64,000 bases of DNA from an uncultured Pseudomonadota bacterium (GTDB lineage Bacteria > Pseudomonadota > Alphaproteobacteria > Rs-D84). Below the pieces are notes generated by a model. It searched no databases, was not told the DNA's origin, and saw only the letters and a program-made list of their open reading frames with translations. The position numbers and the translations under genes were made by a program. Positions 17,111-25,851 of this stretch are shown here, in pieces; positions within the stretch are counted from its first letter, which is position 1, and each line of letters begins with the position of its first letter. The stretch is taken from NCBI GenBank assembly GCA_937885575.1, contig CALABO010000008.1, positions 6,537-70,536 of the forward strand, given 5' to 3'.

Positions 17111-17136
17111 AACCGGCGACATTCACGCCGCCGGTT
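17111..17136 (-). terminator. Hairpin between the two barrel genes
   Basis: AACCGGCG/CGCCGGTT (8 bp, 10-nt loop) is followed on the minus strand by GTTTTC. It probably ends or attenuates the transcript from the gene at 17149-18405 before the second barrel gene. Confidence 0.6.
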
Positions 17137-17148
17137 CAAACGCACGAA

Positions 17149-18405
17149 TTAAAAGTAGAATATAATCCGACCCCCAACCGACATTTCTTTATATTTATCA
17201 ACTTTGGCTTTGCCAAGCTCGCCCCATTTCTTTAACGCTGGGTCAACCGATTCGTCATAATATGTCGCATACGCATCTAACTTTTGACCATCGGCGGTAT
17301 CAAAGAACGATGTTTTCCCATACAGTGTCAACGCAAACCAATCATTCGGTTGCCACCCCAGTTCCGCCTTTATCGATGCCTGGCCATGCCAGTCATAGTG
17401 ACCGTATATGGCTTCCAAATTCAATGTCCAATCTTCCTCTAATACACTAAATACGCCAAGGCCACCTTCAATGAAAAACGTTGTCTGTGTATCACCATTA
17501 TATGCAACGAACAAAGACGCCGGTCTCCCCTCTTCATCATGGCCATCAATGCCATTGCCGTAATATTTGTCATCAAAACTTACCAACCATCCACGCAGCA
17601 AACCATATATTGTCGATTTTGAAACTTTATATCCACCCTTTAAATCCAAAACAAATTCATTGGCAACATCTTGCTGACGTTCATAATACAGTGACGCATC
17701 CGCAATCCATTCCGCATTATCGACAAAGCGCCATTGCAACCCGGCACCATAGATATTTAGCCCGCTATCTTTCATTTCATCATCCGGCGCACTGGACCAA
17801 TCAAACTTATATTTTGTGGAATCAAAACGCCCCATCAGCAAAACCGCAAGCCGATCGGTAATACCATAACTTAAATCTTCTTTGACGGCAAACCCACGCG
17901 CACTCCACTTTGCCTTGGTATCAAAGTTGGGATTTTTCGCTATCAAATCCGGCAACAGGAAAAAATCCAAATTATACGAAGATGTATTATACGAAATATC
18001 AGTTATCGACCCAAACTTTCCTTCGGTTGGTTGAAAGAACGGATGCGCCAAATAATATTTCCGCTTTACCTGACTGCGCACCACGGACGAACGATTATAT
18101 GTCGACACTGCGGACGAACCGGCGTTATTATTATAATACACCTGGCCACGATTGACCGGCGTATAGTAATTATTGGTTGTCGTTGTATATCCAACATTTG
18201 ACTGACGCACTGGCACCGCATAGGTCCGCGTTGTTGTCCGTGTTTCATACTTTTGATAATTCACATTTGGATTTTCACGCACCGCGGGTGTTGTGGTATT
18301 CAGGTTCGCCGCCGATGCACCGCCCATACCGAAATTCGTCGCCGCAAACGCGGGCGCGCCCCCAACAAACGCCACCAAAGCAAATACAGACAAATATCCT
18401 TTCAT
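17149..18405 (-). CDS. Outer-membrane beta-barrel protein with Tyr/Asn/Thr-rich N-terminal region
   Basis: The protein has 418 residues. The signal peptide is MKGYLSVFALVAFVGGAPAFA. Residues about 25-110 are low-complexity and rich in Thr, Tyr and Asn (TTTTNNYYTPVNRG). About 130-418 alternate beta-strands (TDRLAVLLMGRFD, LQWRFVDNAEWIADASLYYERQ, GGLGVFSVLEEDWTLNLEAIYG), ending GGRIIFYF with a terminal Phe. It resembles porin-like or transport barrels, but no family can be named. Confidence 0.75.
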   Translation of the reverse strand: MKGYLSVFALVAFVGGAPAFAATNFGMGGASAANLNTTTPAVRENPNVNYQKYETRTTTRTYAVPVRQSNVGYTTTTNNYYTPVNRGQVYYNNNAGSSAVSTYNRSSVVRSQVKRKYYLAHPFFQPTEGKFGSITDISYNTSSYNLDFFLLPDLIAKNPNFDTKAKWSARGFAVKEDLSYGITDRLAVLLMGRFDSTKYKFDWSSAPDDEMKDSGLNIYGAGLQWRFVDNAEWIADASLYYERQQDVANEFVLDLKGGYKVSKSTIYGLLRGWLVSFDDKYYGNGIDGHDEEGRPASLFVAYNGDTQTTFFIEGGLGVFSVLEEDWTLNLEAIYGHYDWHGQASIKAELGWQPNDWFALTLYGKTSFFDTADGQKLDAYATYYDESVDPALKKWGELGKAKVDKYKEMSVGGRIIFYF

Positions 18406-18471
18406 TTATTTTTCTCCTTAGTTTTATAACCGAATTATATCACAAAAAATCCCATTTACAAAGCATAAAAA

Positions 18472-20691
18472 TCACAATATATGCCGTTTGCCGTTCGGGT
18501 CGGGCGCACTGACGATACCTTCCTGTTCCATGCGTTCCATAAAGCCCGCGGCCTTGTTATAACCAACACTTAAACGCCGTTGAATATAAGATATTGTCGG
18601 CTTTTTATCACGGACAACATATTCTTTGGCCTGGGCATACAGGTCGGCATCTTTATCGCCCGTACTGGCGGGCATGCCCGGCACCGCGCCGCCGGCGGCC
18701 GCGCCACCATCTTCGCCATCAATAACACCCGCCACATATTCGGGTTCGCCCTGCGCGCGCAGGAAATCCGCCACACGCGTCATTTCCGCCGGTTCAATAA
18801 ACGCACCATGTATACGTACCGGAACACGGCCGGCCTCGCTAAACAACATATCACCACACGCAAGTAAATTTTCCGCACCCTTTTCGCCCAATGTCGTCAT
18901 ACTGTCGATATTACTGCGCGCCTGGAAAGAAATACGCGTTGGGAAATTCGCCTTGATAACGCCAGTAATCGTTGTCGCATCGGGACGCTGGGTCGCCATA
19001 ACAAGGTGGATTCCGGCGGCGCGCGCCTTTTGCGCCAAACGTTGAACACAGGCCTCGACCTCTTTACGGGCAACACCCATCAAATCGGCAACCTCATCAA
19101 TAACTATCACCAAATACGGCATATCAGACAAATCGACCGTCTGCGTTTCGTATTCTAATTCACCGGTTTCTTCGTTTGTGCCAACGGCGACCTGCTTTGT
19201 CACAACCTCACCCGACGCACGTTTTGCGGCGACCGCCTCGTTATACGCCTCTATATTTTGCACACCGAAATCCAACAGGCGTTTATACCGCAATTCCATT
19301 TCTTGGACCGACCATTTAAGCCCGTTTACCGCCGCATTCGGATCAAGTTTTATAATCGGCGTAATAAGGTGCGGTATATCGTCCCAAAATCCAAAGTCAA
19401 CACCTTTGGGGTCAATAATCATAAGTTTACATTTGTCCGGCGTAAAGTGATACAGCACCGACATAATTATCGATTGCACAAAAACGGACTTACCCGAACC
19501 GGTGCGCCCCGCAATCAGAACATGCGGCATCTTGGCCAAATCGAAATACATCGGATTGCCACCGATATCCACACCCAACGCAAGTGGTATTTTATATTTA
19601 GAATTCACAAACGCATCATCCGCAACAAGTCCCTGGAACCGGACCGTTTGCCGATTAAGGTTCACCATTTCAACACCAATAAGTTCCGTGCGCGGAATAT
19701 GCGCGATACGAATATTTTCGGTCGCCATCGCGCGCGTCATATCTTTGACGGTTTTATTGATATCGACCATACGAACACCACTGTCGGGCTTGAATTCATA
19801 CAGCGTCACAATCGGCCCAGGCCGAATTCCAACAACATGACCGTTCACACCATATTCGGCAAAATGAATTTCCATCGCACGCGCATTTTGTTTTAACTCT
19901 GGGGTCACGATACTTTTACCAAAGTTAGATTTTTCCAAAAATTCTGGGTCGGGCAATTCGTATTCTATTACTTCCGCACTTTTTGATACGGCGCGCCGAC
20001 GTGCGGGCTTGCGACGCGGTTTCGGTTTTTCTTCTTCCTCTTCATCCTCCACTTCTTCTTCAACCTCTTCTTCTGCTTCTTCCTCATCTTCCTCTATCGG
20101 TTTCATCAAATGGAACGCGGTCAGCACCCACCGCACCGCACCAATAACATTACGAACAATTCGAATAACATCGGCAAAACTTATATGCAATAAAATTCCC
20201 GCAATCATAAAGAACCCACACAAACACAAAACACCAATAACTATCGCGCCAACACCACCCGCCAAATTCGAAATATCCGCCGCCGCAACGGCCCCAAGCA
20301 TTCCGCCATATGTCGTCCGTGGTGCAATTAAACCAAACCCGGCCGCGCCCAAACAAATCGCAACAAAACCACGCAATATATTATATTCTGGCGTTCCATC
20401 ACGCACCGCCCCAGACATCAAAATCAAACCAAATCGCGCAATACACAAAAATAAAAATAATGTCGGCACATATCCAATTGCATACCTAAACACACCAACA
20501 AAATTTCCCATCAAACTTTGCGTGCCGAAATTTCCCGCCGCCGCAATTCCATCTAAATAAGGGTCATGAAATAACAACGCAATAATCGACCAAGCCGCAA
20601 AAATCAAAACGGCAAAACCACACAACTTTGCGCAAAGCCCACGCAAAGCCCCCGAAACACTTTCCGGTAAAAATCTTGACTGACCACTCAT
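18472..20691 (-). CDS. ftsK: DNA translocase FtsK
   Basis: The protein has 739 residues. The N-terminal part carries about four membrane helices (1-190). A highly acidic Glu-rich linker (about 199-222) and a basic patch follow. The motor has Walker A AGRTGSGKS (about 394-402) and Walker B YLVIVIDEVADLM. The C-terminal gamma winged helix (PTISYIQRRLSVGYNKAAGFMERME) reads KOPS sites. It pumps chromosome ends to dif and activates XerCD; xerD is at 31 kb. The linker is short compared with E. coli FtsK, common in alphaproteobacteria. Confidence 0.95.
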   Translation of the reverse strand: MSGQSRFLPESVSGALRGLCAKLCGFAVLIFAAWSIIALLFHDPYLDGIAAAGNFGTQSLMGNFVGVFRYAIGYVPTLFLFLCIARFGLILMSGAVRDGTPEYNILRGFVAICLGAAGFGLIAPRTTYGGMLGAVAAADISNLAGGVGAIVIGVLCLCGFFMIAGILLHISFADVIRIVRNVIGAVRWVLTAFHLMKPIEEDEEEAEEEVEEEVEDEEEEEKPKPRRKPARRRAVSKSAEVIEYELPDPEFLEKSNFGKSIVTPELKQNARAMEIHFAEYGVNGHVVGIRPGPIVTLYEFKPDSGVRMVDINKTVKDMTRAMATENIRIAHIPRTELIGVEMVNLNRQTVRFQGLVADDAFVNSKYKIPLALGVDIGGNPMYFDLAKMPHVLIAGRTGSGKSVFVQSIIMSVLYHFTPDKCKLMIIDPKGVDFGFWDDIPHLITPIIKLDPNAAVNGLKWSVQEMELRYKRLLDFGVQNIEAYNEAVAAKRASGEVVTKQVAVGTNEETGELEYETQTVDLSDMPYLVIVIDEVADLMGVARKEVEACVQRLAQKARAAGIHLVMATQRPDATTITGVIKANFPTRISFQARSNIDSMTTLGEKGAENLLACGDMLFSEAGRVPVRIHGAFIEPAEMTRVADFLRAQGEPEYVAGVIDGEDGGAAAGGAVPGMPASTGDKDADLYAQAKEYVVRDKKPTISYIQRRLSVGYNKAAGFMERMEQEGIVSAPDPNGKRHIL

Positions 20692-20700
20692 ACCGCGGAC

Positions 20701-20706
20701 ATTATA
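20701..20706 (-). promoter_or_regulatory. -10 box close to the ftsK ATG
   Basis: TATAAT on the minus strand ends 9 nt before the ftsK ATG (20691). There is no ribosome-binding site in between (GTCCGCGGT), and the -35 is weak. A leaderless or almost leaderless mRNA is predicted. Confidence 0.45.
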
Positions 20707-20743
20707 TCATAAAAAAAGTGAAAAAGCACCCCGAAACAAAATA

Positions 20744-21394
20744 TTATTTGTTGCGTGCAACAACGGCCCGAACAATGTCCGCCGCAATCATACCGATAAA
20801 TGCGCCAAGTATAACATCAGACGGCCAATGCGCACCGACACAAACACGCGACACACCAATTACAACCGCAAGTGTCCACGTGAACCACTTTGCGCGCGGC
20901 ACCAACATCCCAATCATAACCAGTCCTGCAAACGACGCCATCGTATGTCCCGAAGGCATAGAATGAAACGCCCAATCACGCGCAAACGGATAAAAGCCGG
21001 TCATATTCAACGCCTCGTAAAAAACCGGCCGCGCGCGCCCTATTAAAACTTTCAAAATTATTCCAACAAATGATGCAAGGAATACAGACGCAAAAACCAT
21101 AAACGCATAACTATTTTTTATACGACCATAAATATTACTAAAAAAATTTTTTTCTTTTGAATGCAAAAATTTCCGAATGTAAAAAACACAAAGCACAACA
21201 AACGAAACAACCAACCAAACTTTGGCCGCAAAAATTTTCCCAATATATTCGCAAAATATACAATCAAACCGCCGCAAGAAATTAAACACCGGAATATCAA
21301 ACCAGAAAATTCCCGCAAACACCAACCCAAGTGTCACAATCGCACCAATCAAAATCCGCATCCAATTTAATTTATTTTCACGTGTGATAAACAT
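20744..21394 (-). CDS. PAP2-family membrane phosphatase
   Basis: The 216 residues contain about six membrane helices with the three acid-phosphatase motifs: KVLIGRARP, PSGHTMASF, and SRVCVGAHWPSDV. These hydrolyse lipid phosphates or undecaprenyl pyrophosphate at the outer face of the inner membrane. A role in recycling the carrier lipid or in lipid A dephosphorylation cannot be told apart. It lies 11 nt after the S41-like gene on the same strand. Confidence 0.85.
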   Translation of the reverse strand: MFITRENKLNWMRILIGAIVTLGLVFAGIFWFDIPVFNFLRRFDCIFCEYIGKIFAAKVWLVVSFVVLCVFYIRKFLHSKEKNFFSNIYGRIKNSYAFMVFASVFLASFVGIILKVLIGRARPVFYEALNMTGFYPFARDWAFHSMPSGHTMASFAGLVMIGMLVPRAKWFTWTLAVVIGVSRVCVGAHWPSDVILGAFIGMIAADIVRAVVARNK

Positions 21395-21405
21395 ATCAAA
21401 ACCTT

Positions 21406-22920
21406 TTATTCTTCGTAATTCAATAATCGACTATACACTTTCGAATCAGTCAAAATCTGTACCGCCACGGACATAGCCAACAAATCTTCATCCTCACCAT
21501 TTGTGATTGTCGGGCAACCGCGCCGCACCGAATCGGCACTAATATTTTTATCCGCGTTATAGTCATGCCAACGGAAATCCCCATTGACAACATTTATAAA
21601 GAATGCACTCTGTTGCGCGCCGGTGCGAATATTAGACAAACACACCACCGGGAATATACCCCGTCCATCAATCTTGCGCCCCATGCCGGTTTTCACAGAT
21701 TTATTTAACAATCGCAAACCACCACCGTCACTAAGTGGCAATGTCGATGCAATTCGCGCCGCGCCCGATGTCGGTGTTCCAATCAAAACCCCACGACCGT
21801 TTTCATAGAACGCCGCAGCAATTGCCTCTGCGGTGCCACGCGTCATATTTGAAACGACGACAACGACATGCGCATCTGTCACCGCATTATCAGCCGGCAC
21901 AACTTCGATTTCATCAGTTGTATTTTCAATGATACGCATAATCGGCCGCGCCCCAATAAACAGCCCCGCCAACTTTGCCGCCGCGCGTTCATCGTCACCA
22001 TCGGCCGCACGCAAATCCAAAATGACACCGGAAACATCAGGATGTTTTTTTAACGCCTCACTAATAATCGCAACCGCACTATTCGATATTTTATTCACAA
22101 TGATATTAAGTATCCCACCATTTACATCGTCCATAAATACAACATCCGCATCGGCGATAACAATTGTTGCACGCCGGACAACAACGCGCCGCTGGCCCGC
22201 GGGCGTAAGCAACGTCATCTTTACCGTTCCCGAATTAAACCCGGACATCATCGATGCCAACGCCGAATCAGAAATCTCTGAAACCAAAGTCCCGTTTATT
22301 TCACCAATCAAATCGCCGTCACTTATACCCGCATTATCGGCCGGCGAACCACGATACACCCCCAACACCCGAAAGTTTCCGCGTTCATCACGCGCGCCTT
22401 CGATACCAACACTGGTAAGTATTCGTCCATCATTCAGTGGCGATGTTTCGTCCGCCAAAACATAGCGACCATTTTCATCAATTCCGCGCATTAGTGAATC
22501 AACAACCGCACGATAAATATCCGATTCGCTTGCCGCCGCCATAGACATATCACGTTCGCGCATCTTTAACACCAACGCCGTTGTAATTTCACCATACGCA
22601 TTCCAATCACGCGGCCCCGGTGCCGGGAAATTTCCAACGATCGTGTCACCCCAAACCAAGACAACACGTTCATCGGTCGCCGCAATGTGTGCGTCCGGAT
22701 GCAGGTTTTCCAAACCTTCGATTGCAACCTTTATATTTTTTCCGCCCCAACTAACGCCGGCCAATTTTTCATATATTTCGGCAAACCCACGCGACATATC
22801 AAAAACATTTATTCCATTTTGAATCGGTTCATCTTCGAAAAACAAACTGTCGGCGCGCACCCCCGCCATAACCGACAGAAAAAGAAAACCACCCAAAAAG
22901 ATTTTCAACAATTTTTTCAT
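21406..22920 (-). CDS. S41-type carboxyl-terminal protease homologue, predicted inactive
   Basis: The protein has 504 residues. A signal peptide (MKKLLKIFLGGFLFLSVMAGVRA), a PDZ domain (about 180-265, with YRGSPADNAGISDGDLIGEING) and an S41 fold with VILDLRAADGDDERAAAKLAGLF are visible. The catalytic serine of the family SASASE motif aligns with Gly362 (NMTRGTAEA). The catalytic lysine of GKG, 25 residues later, aligns with Ala387 (GTPTSGAAR). Both are lost, so it is probably a pseudoenzyme, perhaps a periplasmic substrate binder. It follows secF directly. The start is ATG 22920 with GAGGGG upstream. Confidence 0.82.
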   Translation of the reverse strand: MKKLLKIFLGGFLFLSVMAGVRADSLFFEDEPIQNGINVFDMSRGFAEIYEKLAGVSWGGKNIKVAIEGLENLHPDAHIAATDERVVLVWGDTIVGNFPAPGPRDWNAYGEITTALVLKMRERDMSMAAASESDIYRAVVDSLMRGIDENGRYVLADETSPLNDGRILTSVGIEGARDERGNFRVLGVYRGSPADNAGISDGDLIGEINGTLVSEISDSALASMMSGFNSGTVKMTLLTPAGQRRVVVRRATIVIADADVVFMDDVNGGILNIIVNKISNSAVAIISEALKKHPDVSGVILDLRAADGDDERAAAKLAGLFIGARPIMRIIENTTDEIEVVPADNAVTDAHVVVVVSNMTRGTAEAIAAAFYENGRGVLIGTPTSGAARIASTLPLSDGGGLRLLNKSVKTGMGRKIDGRGIFPVVCLSNIRTGAQQSAFFINVVNGDFRWHDYNADKNISADSVRRGCPTITNGEDEDLLAMSVAVQILTDSKVYSRLLNYEE

Positions 22921-22946
22921 ATGCCCCTCTCCCTCTTGCAATGCGT

Positions 22947-23810
22947 TTAGTATTTTGTTTCACGCAAATTAAAGTGATACAAAATAACATTTGAAATATA
23001 CATACTGGTCAACGTCCCCATCACAATCGAAAATCCCATGGCCAGTGCAAATTCTTGCAACGCAAGTCCCCCGAACACATACAGGCCGACCAATGCCAAC
23101 ATTGTTGTAATACTGGTCATCATTGTTCGCGACAACATCTCATTGACCGACAAATCAATCAGTTCATCCATAGGCATTTTATGATACTTTTTTATGTTTT
23201 CATCGATTCGGTCATAGTTCACAACTTTATCATTGATGGAATACCCGACACCCATCAAAACAACCGCAATCGCCGTCTGATTAAATTCAAGTCCCGTCAC
23301 CGAAAAGAACCCAAACATCAACACAAAGTCGAACACCAACGACACAAACGACCCGACCGCATAGCCACCGCGATACCGTATCCAAATATACACCGCCATC
23401 AAAATAAAGGACACCAACACCGCCAAAATACCACCGCGCACCAATTCACCACCAATCTTTGGTCCGACAATTTGCACCTGGGTATATTCAACACGATTCC
23501 CAAGAATATCCTTGATTTCGCGTACGCGTTCATTTTGTTGTGCATCGGTCGCGCCCTTTGGCAACCCAACACGAATCAGAATCGCGTTATCGTCCACCGA
23601 TTGCAATTCCGGATTAAACGCGGCCAAGTCATGACGCATTTTATCCACAGTATAGTCCGATTCGGTTGATACAACCTCCATCGAAATACCACCGGCAAAA
23701 TCGATACCATAGTTCAAACCGCGGAACCACAGCGATAAAATCGAACCCAAAATCAACGCACCCGAAATCCAATACGACAATTTCCGATACTTCATAAAAT
23801 GCAGTTTCAT
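22947..23810 (-). CDS. secF: Protein-export membrane protein SecF
   Basis: The 287 residues have six membrane helices. SecF signatures are FRGLNYGIDFAGGISMEV near the start and the C-terminal YSINDKVVNYDRIDEN followed by ...NEMLSRTMMTSITTMLAL. With SecD it uses proton motive force to pull proteins through SecYEG. The ATG at 23810 is chosen over an in-frame TTG two codons upstream because of AAGGGG spacing. It lies 12 nt after secD. Confidence 0.95.
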   Translation of the reverse strand: MKLHFMKYRKLSYWISGALILGSILSLWFRGLNYGIDFAGGISMEVVSTESDYTVDKMRHDLAAFNPELQSVDDNAILIRVGLPKGATDAQQNERVREIKDILGNRVEYTQVQIVGPKIGGELVRGGILAVLVSFILMAVYIWIRYRGGYAVGSFVSLVFDFVLMFGFFSVTGLEFNQTAIAVVLMGVGYSINDKVVNYDRIDENIKKYHKMPMDELIDLSVNEMLSRTMMTSITTMLALVGLYVFGGLALQEFALAMGFSIVMGTLTSMYISNVILYHFNLRETKY

Positions 23811-23821
23811 AACCAAACCCC

Positions 23822-25378
23822 TTACTTTTTCACATAACCAATTTTTTTATTTTTTCCATGCATATAGAAATCAATCAGCACGCGCGACAACCATATACAC
23901 GTAAATAACGTTGTAATAACACCGATGGAAAGTGTCACCGCAAATCCACGAATCGGACCCGCACCGAATTGGAACAAAATAAGCGAACAAATAAGGTTCG
24001 TAAGTTCCCCGTCCAATACGGTCTTCATCGAACGATTAAATCCGGAATCCACCGCACGCAAAGGCGTTGCGCCCGACCGAATTTCATCACGAATTCTTTC
24101 AAACGGCAAAATGTTCGCATCGACTGCCATACCCAATGTCAACACGATACCCGCAATTCCGGGCAATGTTAGTGTCGCCCCCATCAACGCGGACACACCG
24201 ATAATCATCGCCAAATTCACCAGTAAAACAATGTCGGCAATCAAACCAAACGCGCGATACACAATTATCATAAACAGCATAATAAGAATCACACCAACCA
24301 AACACCCAACCTTGCCCTGGGCAATTGTATCGGCACCCAACCCCGCGCCGACAGTGCGTTCTTCGATGACCTGTAACGGCGCCGGCAATGCACCACTGCG
24401 CAACAACACCGCCAAATCTTTTGCACCTTGCAACGTGAATCCGCCGGAAATCTGACCACGGCCACCCGGAATCGGTTCACGAATCGTCGGTGCAGACAAA
24501 ACCTTGCCATCCAAAACAATTGCGAATCGTTCATTCACATGTTCGGTGGTCAGTTTTGCAAATCGCCGCGCCCCAGTTGCATCAAACACTGTCGTCACAA
24601 CCGGCATATTATTTTGGTCAAAGTCCGCCTGGGAATCTTTCAAACTTTCACCCGAAACTTCTATGCGCGAATACACCGGCACAGTCGACCACGGGCTTTC
24701 CATATACGGCAAAAATTCCGTTCCCGCCGGCGCAACGCCCGACGCCAATTGTTCCGGCGTGATATTTTCGTTCACCAAATGAAAGGTCATCTTGGCGGTC
24801 TTGCCAATCAATTCTTTAATATGTTCGGGATTATCAACACCCGGCAATTGCACCAGGATATATTTTCCGCCCTGACTTTGAATAGACGGTTCCTTGGTTC
24901 CCAACGCATCGATACGCCGCCGCACGATTTCGATACTGCGCGCCAACGCGTCCTGTATCATTTCTTCGCGTTGTTTATCCGAATACGAAAGCGTTATCGT
25001 ATTCCCCGATGAAGAAATATCGACCGTATCCCCAAGGACGCTTTTCAACCGCCCCTTGGCCTTGGACACTTCGTCATCTTCACGCACAACCAACGACACA
25101 ACACCGTCGACATTTTTAAGGCCCGAAAAACGAATCATACCCTTTGACCGGTCAATCATCGCACTGCGCACTTCGTCATACAGTTGCACCGACTTTTCAT
25201 CGAACATCGTTTTGGTATCAACCTCAAGCAATAACTGCGCGCCACCTTTCAAATCCAACCCCAACGATATCGGGTGCATAAACGACGGGAAATACTTCGC
25301 CGCGTTCGGAAACATTGTCGGCACCGAAAGCAACACACCAAATATCGCCACAAAAACAATCAGCAATTTTTTAAACAT
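23822..25378 (-). CDS. secD: Protein-export membrane protein SecD
   Basis: The 518 residues show an N-terminal helix, a long periplasmic domain (LGLDLKGGAQLLLEVD start; IVRRRIDALGTKEPSIQSQG; GRGQISGGFT), then five helices with AVDANILPFERIRDEIRSG. It is the partner of SecF in the accessory Sec complex. The operon order yajC-secD-secF is the classical one. The ATG at 25378 is preceded by AAAGGG. Confidence 0.95.
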   Translation of the reverse strand: MFKKLLIVFVAIFGVLLSVPTMFPNAAKYFPSFMHPISLGLDLKGGAQLLLEVDTKTMFDEKSVQLYDEVRSAMIDRSKGMIRFSGLKNVDGVVSLVVREDDEVSKAKGRLKSVLGDTVDISSSGNTITLSYSDKQREEMIQDALARSIEIVRRRIDALGTKEPSIQSQGGKYILVQLPGVDNPEHIKELIGKTAKMTFHLVNENITPEQLASGVAPAGTEFLPYMESPWSTVPVYSRIEVSGESLKDSQADFDQNNMPVVTTVFDATGARRFAKLTTEHVNERFAIVLDGKVLSAPTIREPIPGGRGQISGGFTLQGAKDLAVLLRSGALPAPLQVIEERTVGAGLGADTIAQGKVGCLVGVILIMLFMIIVYRAFGLIADIVLLVNLAMIIGVSALMGATLTLPGIAGIVLTLGMAVDANILPFERIRDEIRSGATPLRAVDSGFNRSMKTVLDGELTNLICSLILFQFGAGPIRGFAVTLSIGVITTLFTCIWLSRVLIDFYMHGKNKKIGYVKK

Positions 25379-25390
25379 CTGCACAACCCT

Positions 25391-25717
25391 TTATTTTGCC
25401 TCTACACTTGCGACGGCGTTCTTGCTAACCTCTATCACAACACCAGGCGCGATTTCCATTTCAATCGTCCGTTCGCCAATTTTTTTAACCGTTCCATAAA
25501 TTCCGGCGGCCAAAATACGATTTCCCACCTGAATACCATCCACCATTTTTTGATATTCCGCCATACGCTTTTTGTTTGGCCGTACCATAAACAAATAAAT
25601 CACCGCAAACACAATCAGACAGTACAGCAACATACCGCCCCAACCGCCTTGCTGTGCGGGCTGTGTGGCATTATCCGCAACCGTTTGCACCGTTTCAACA
25701 ACTGCTGTTTTGTCCAT
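25391..25717 (-). CDS. yajC: Preprotein translocase subunit YajC
   Basis: The 108 residues contain one membrane helix (GMLLYCLIVFAVIYLFMVRP), the family RPNKKRMAEYQKMVDGIQVGNRI stretch and a small SH3-like C-terminal domain. It associates with SecDF. The ATG at 25717 has AAAAAAGGAGAAAT upstream. It is first gene of the yajC-secD-secF-S41-PAP2 run. Confidence 0.93.
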   Translation of the reverse strand: MDKTAVVETVQTVADNATQPAQQGGWGGMLLYCLIVFAVIYLFMVRPNKKRMAEYQKMVDGIQVGNRILAAGIYGTVKKIGERTIEMEIAPGVVIEVSKNAVASVEAK

Positions 25718-25796
25718 AGAAATTTCTCCTTTTTTATTATTTATGGTCAGAGAATAGAAAAAAAAACAGCGAAAGTAAAGGAAATAGTGGCGGGTG

Positions 25797-25848
25797 TAAA
25801 GTTCCCCTCCTGTGGAGGGGTGGCGCCGAACGGCGACGGGGTGGTCTT
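25797..25848 (+). repeat. Palindromic repeat family 1, half copy
   Basis: AAAGTTCCCCTCCTGTGGAGGGGTGGC, then GACGGGGTGGTC: one hairpin arm and one end of the family-1 element. It lies between yajC and the Cys-rich exported-protein gene. It is very close to the in-frame segment found in mnmE. Confidence 0.75.
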
Positions 25849-25851
25849 TTA

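Noticed and set aside
19258..19896. A 212-codon open frame on the plus strand inside ftsK
   Set aside because: Antisense shadow of a strongly supported ftsK; no start context or protein-like composition.
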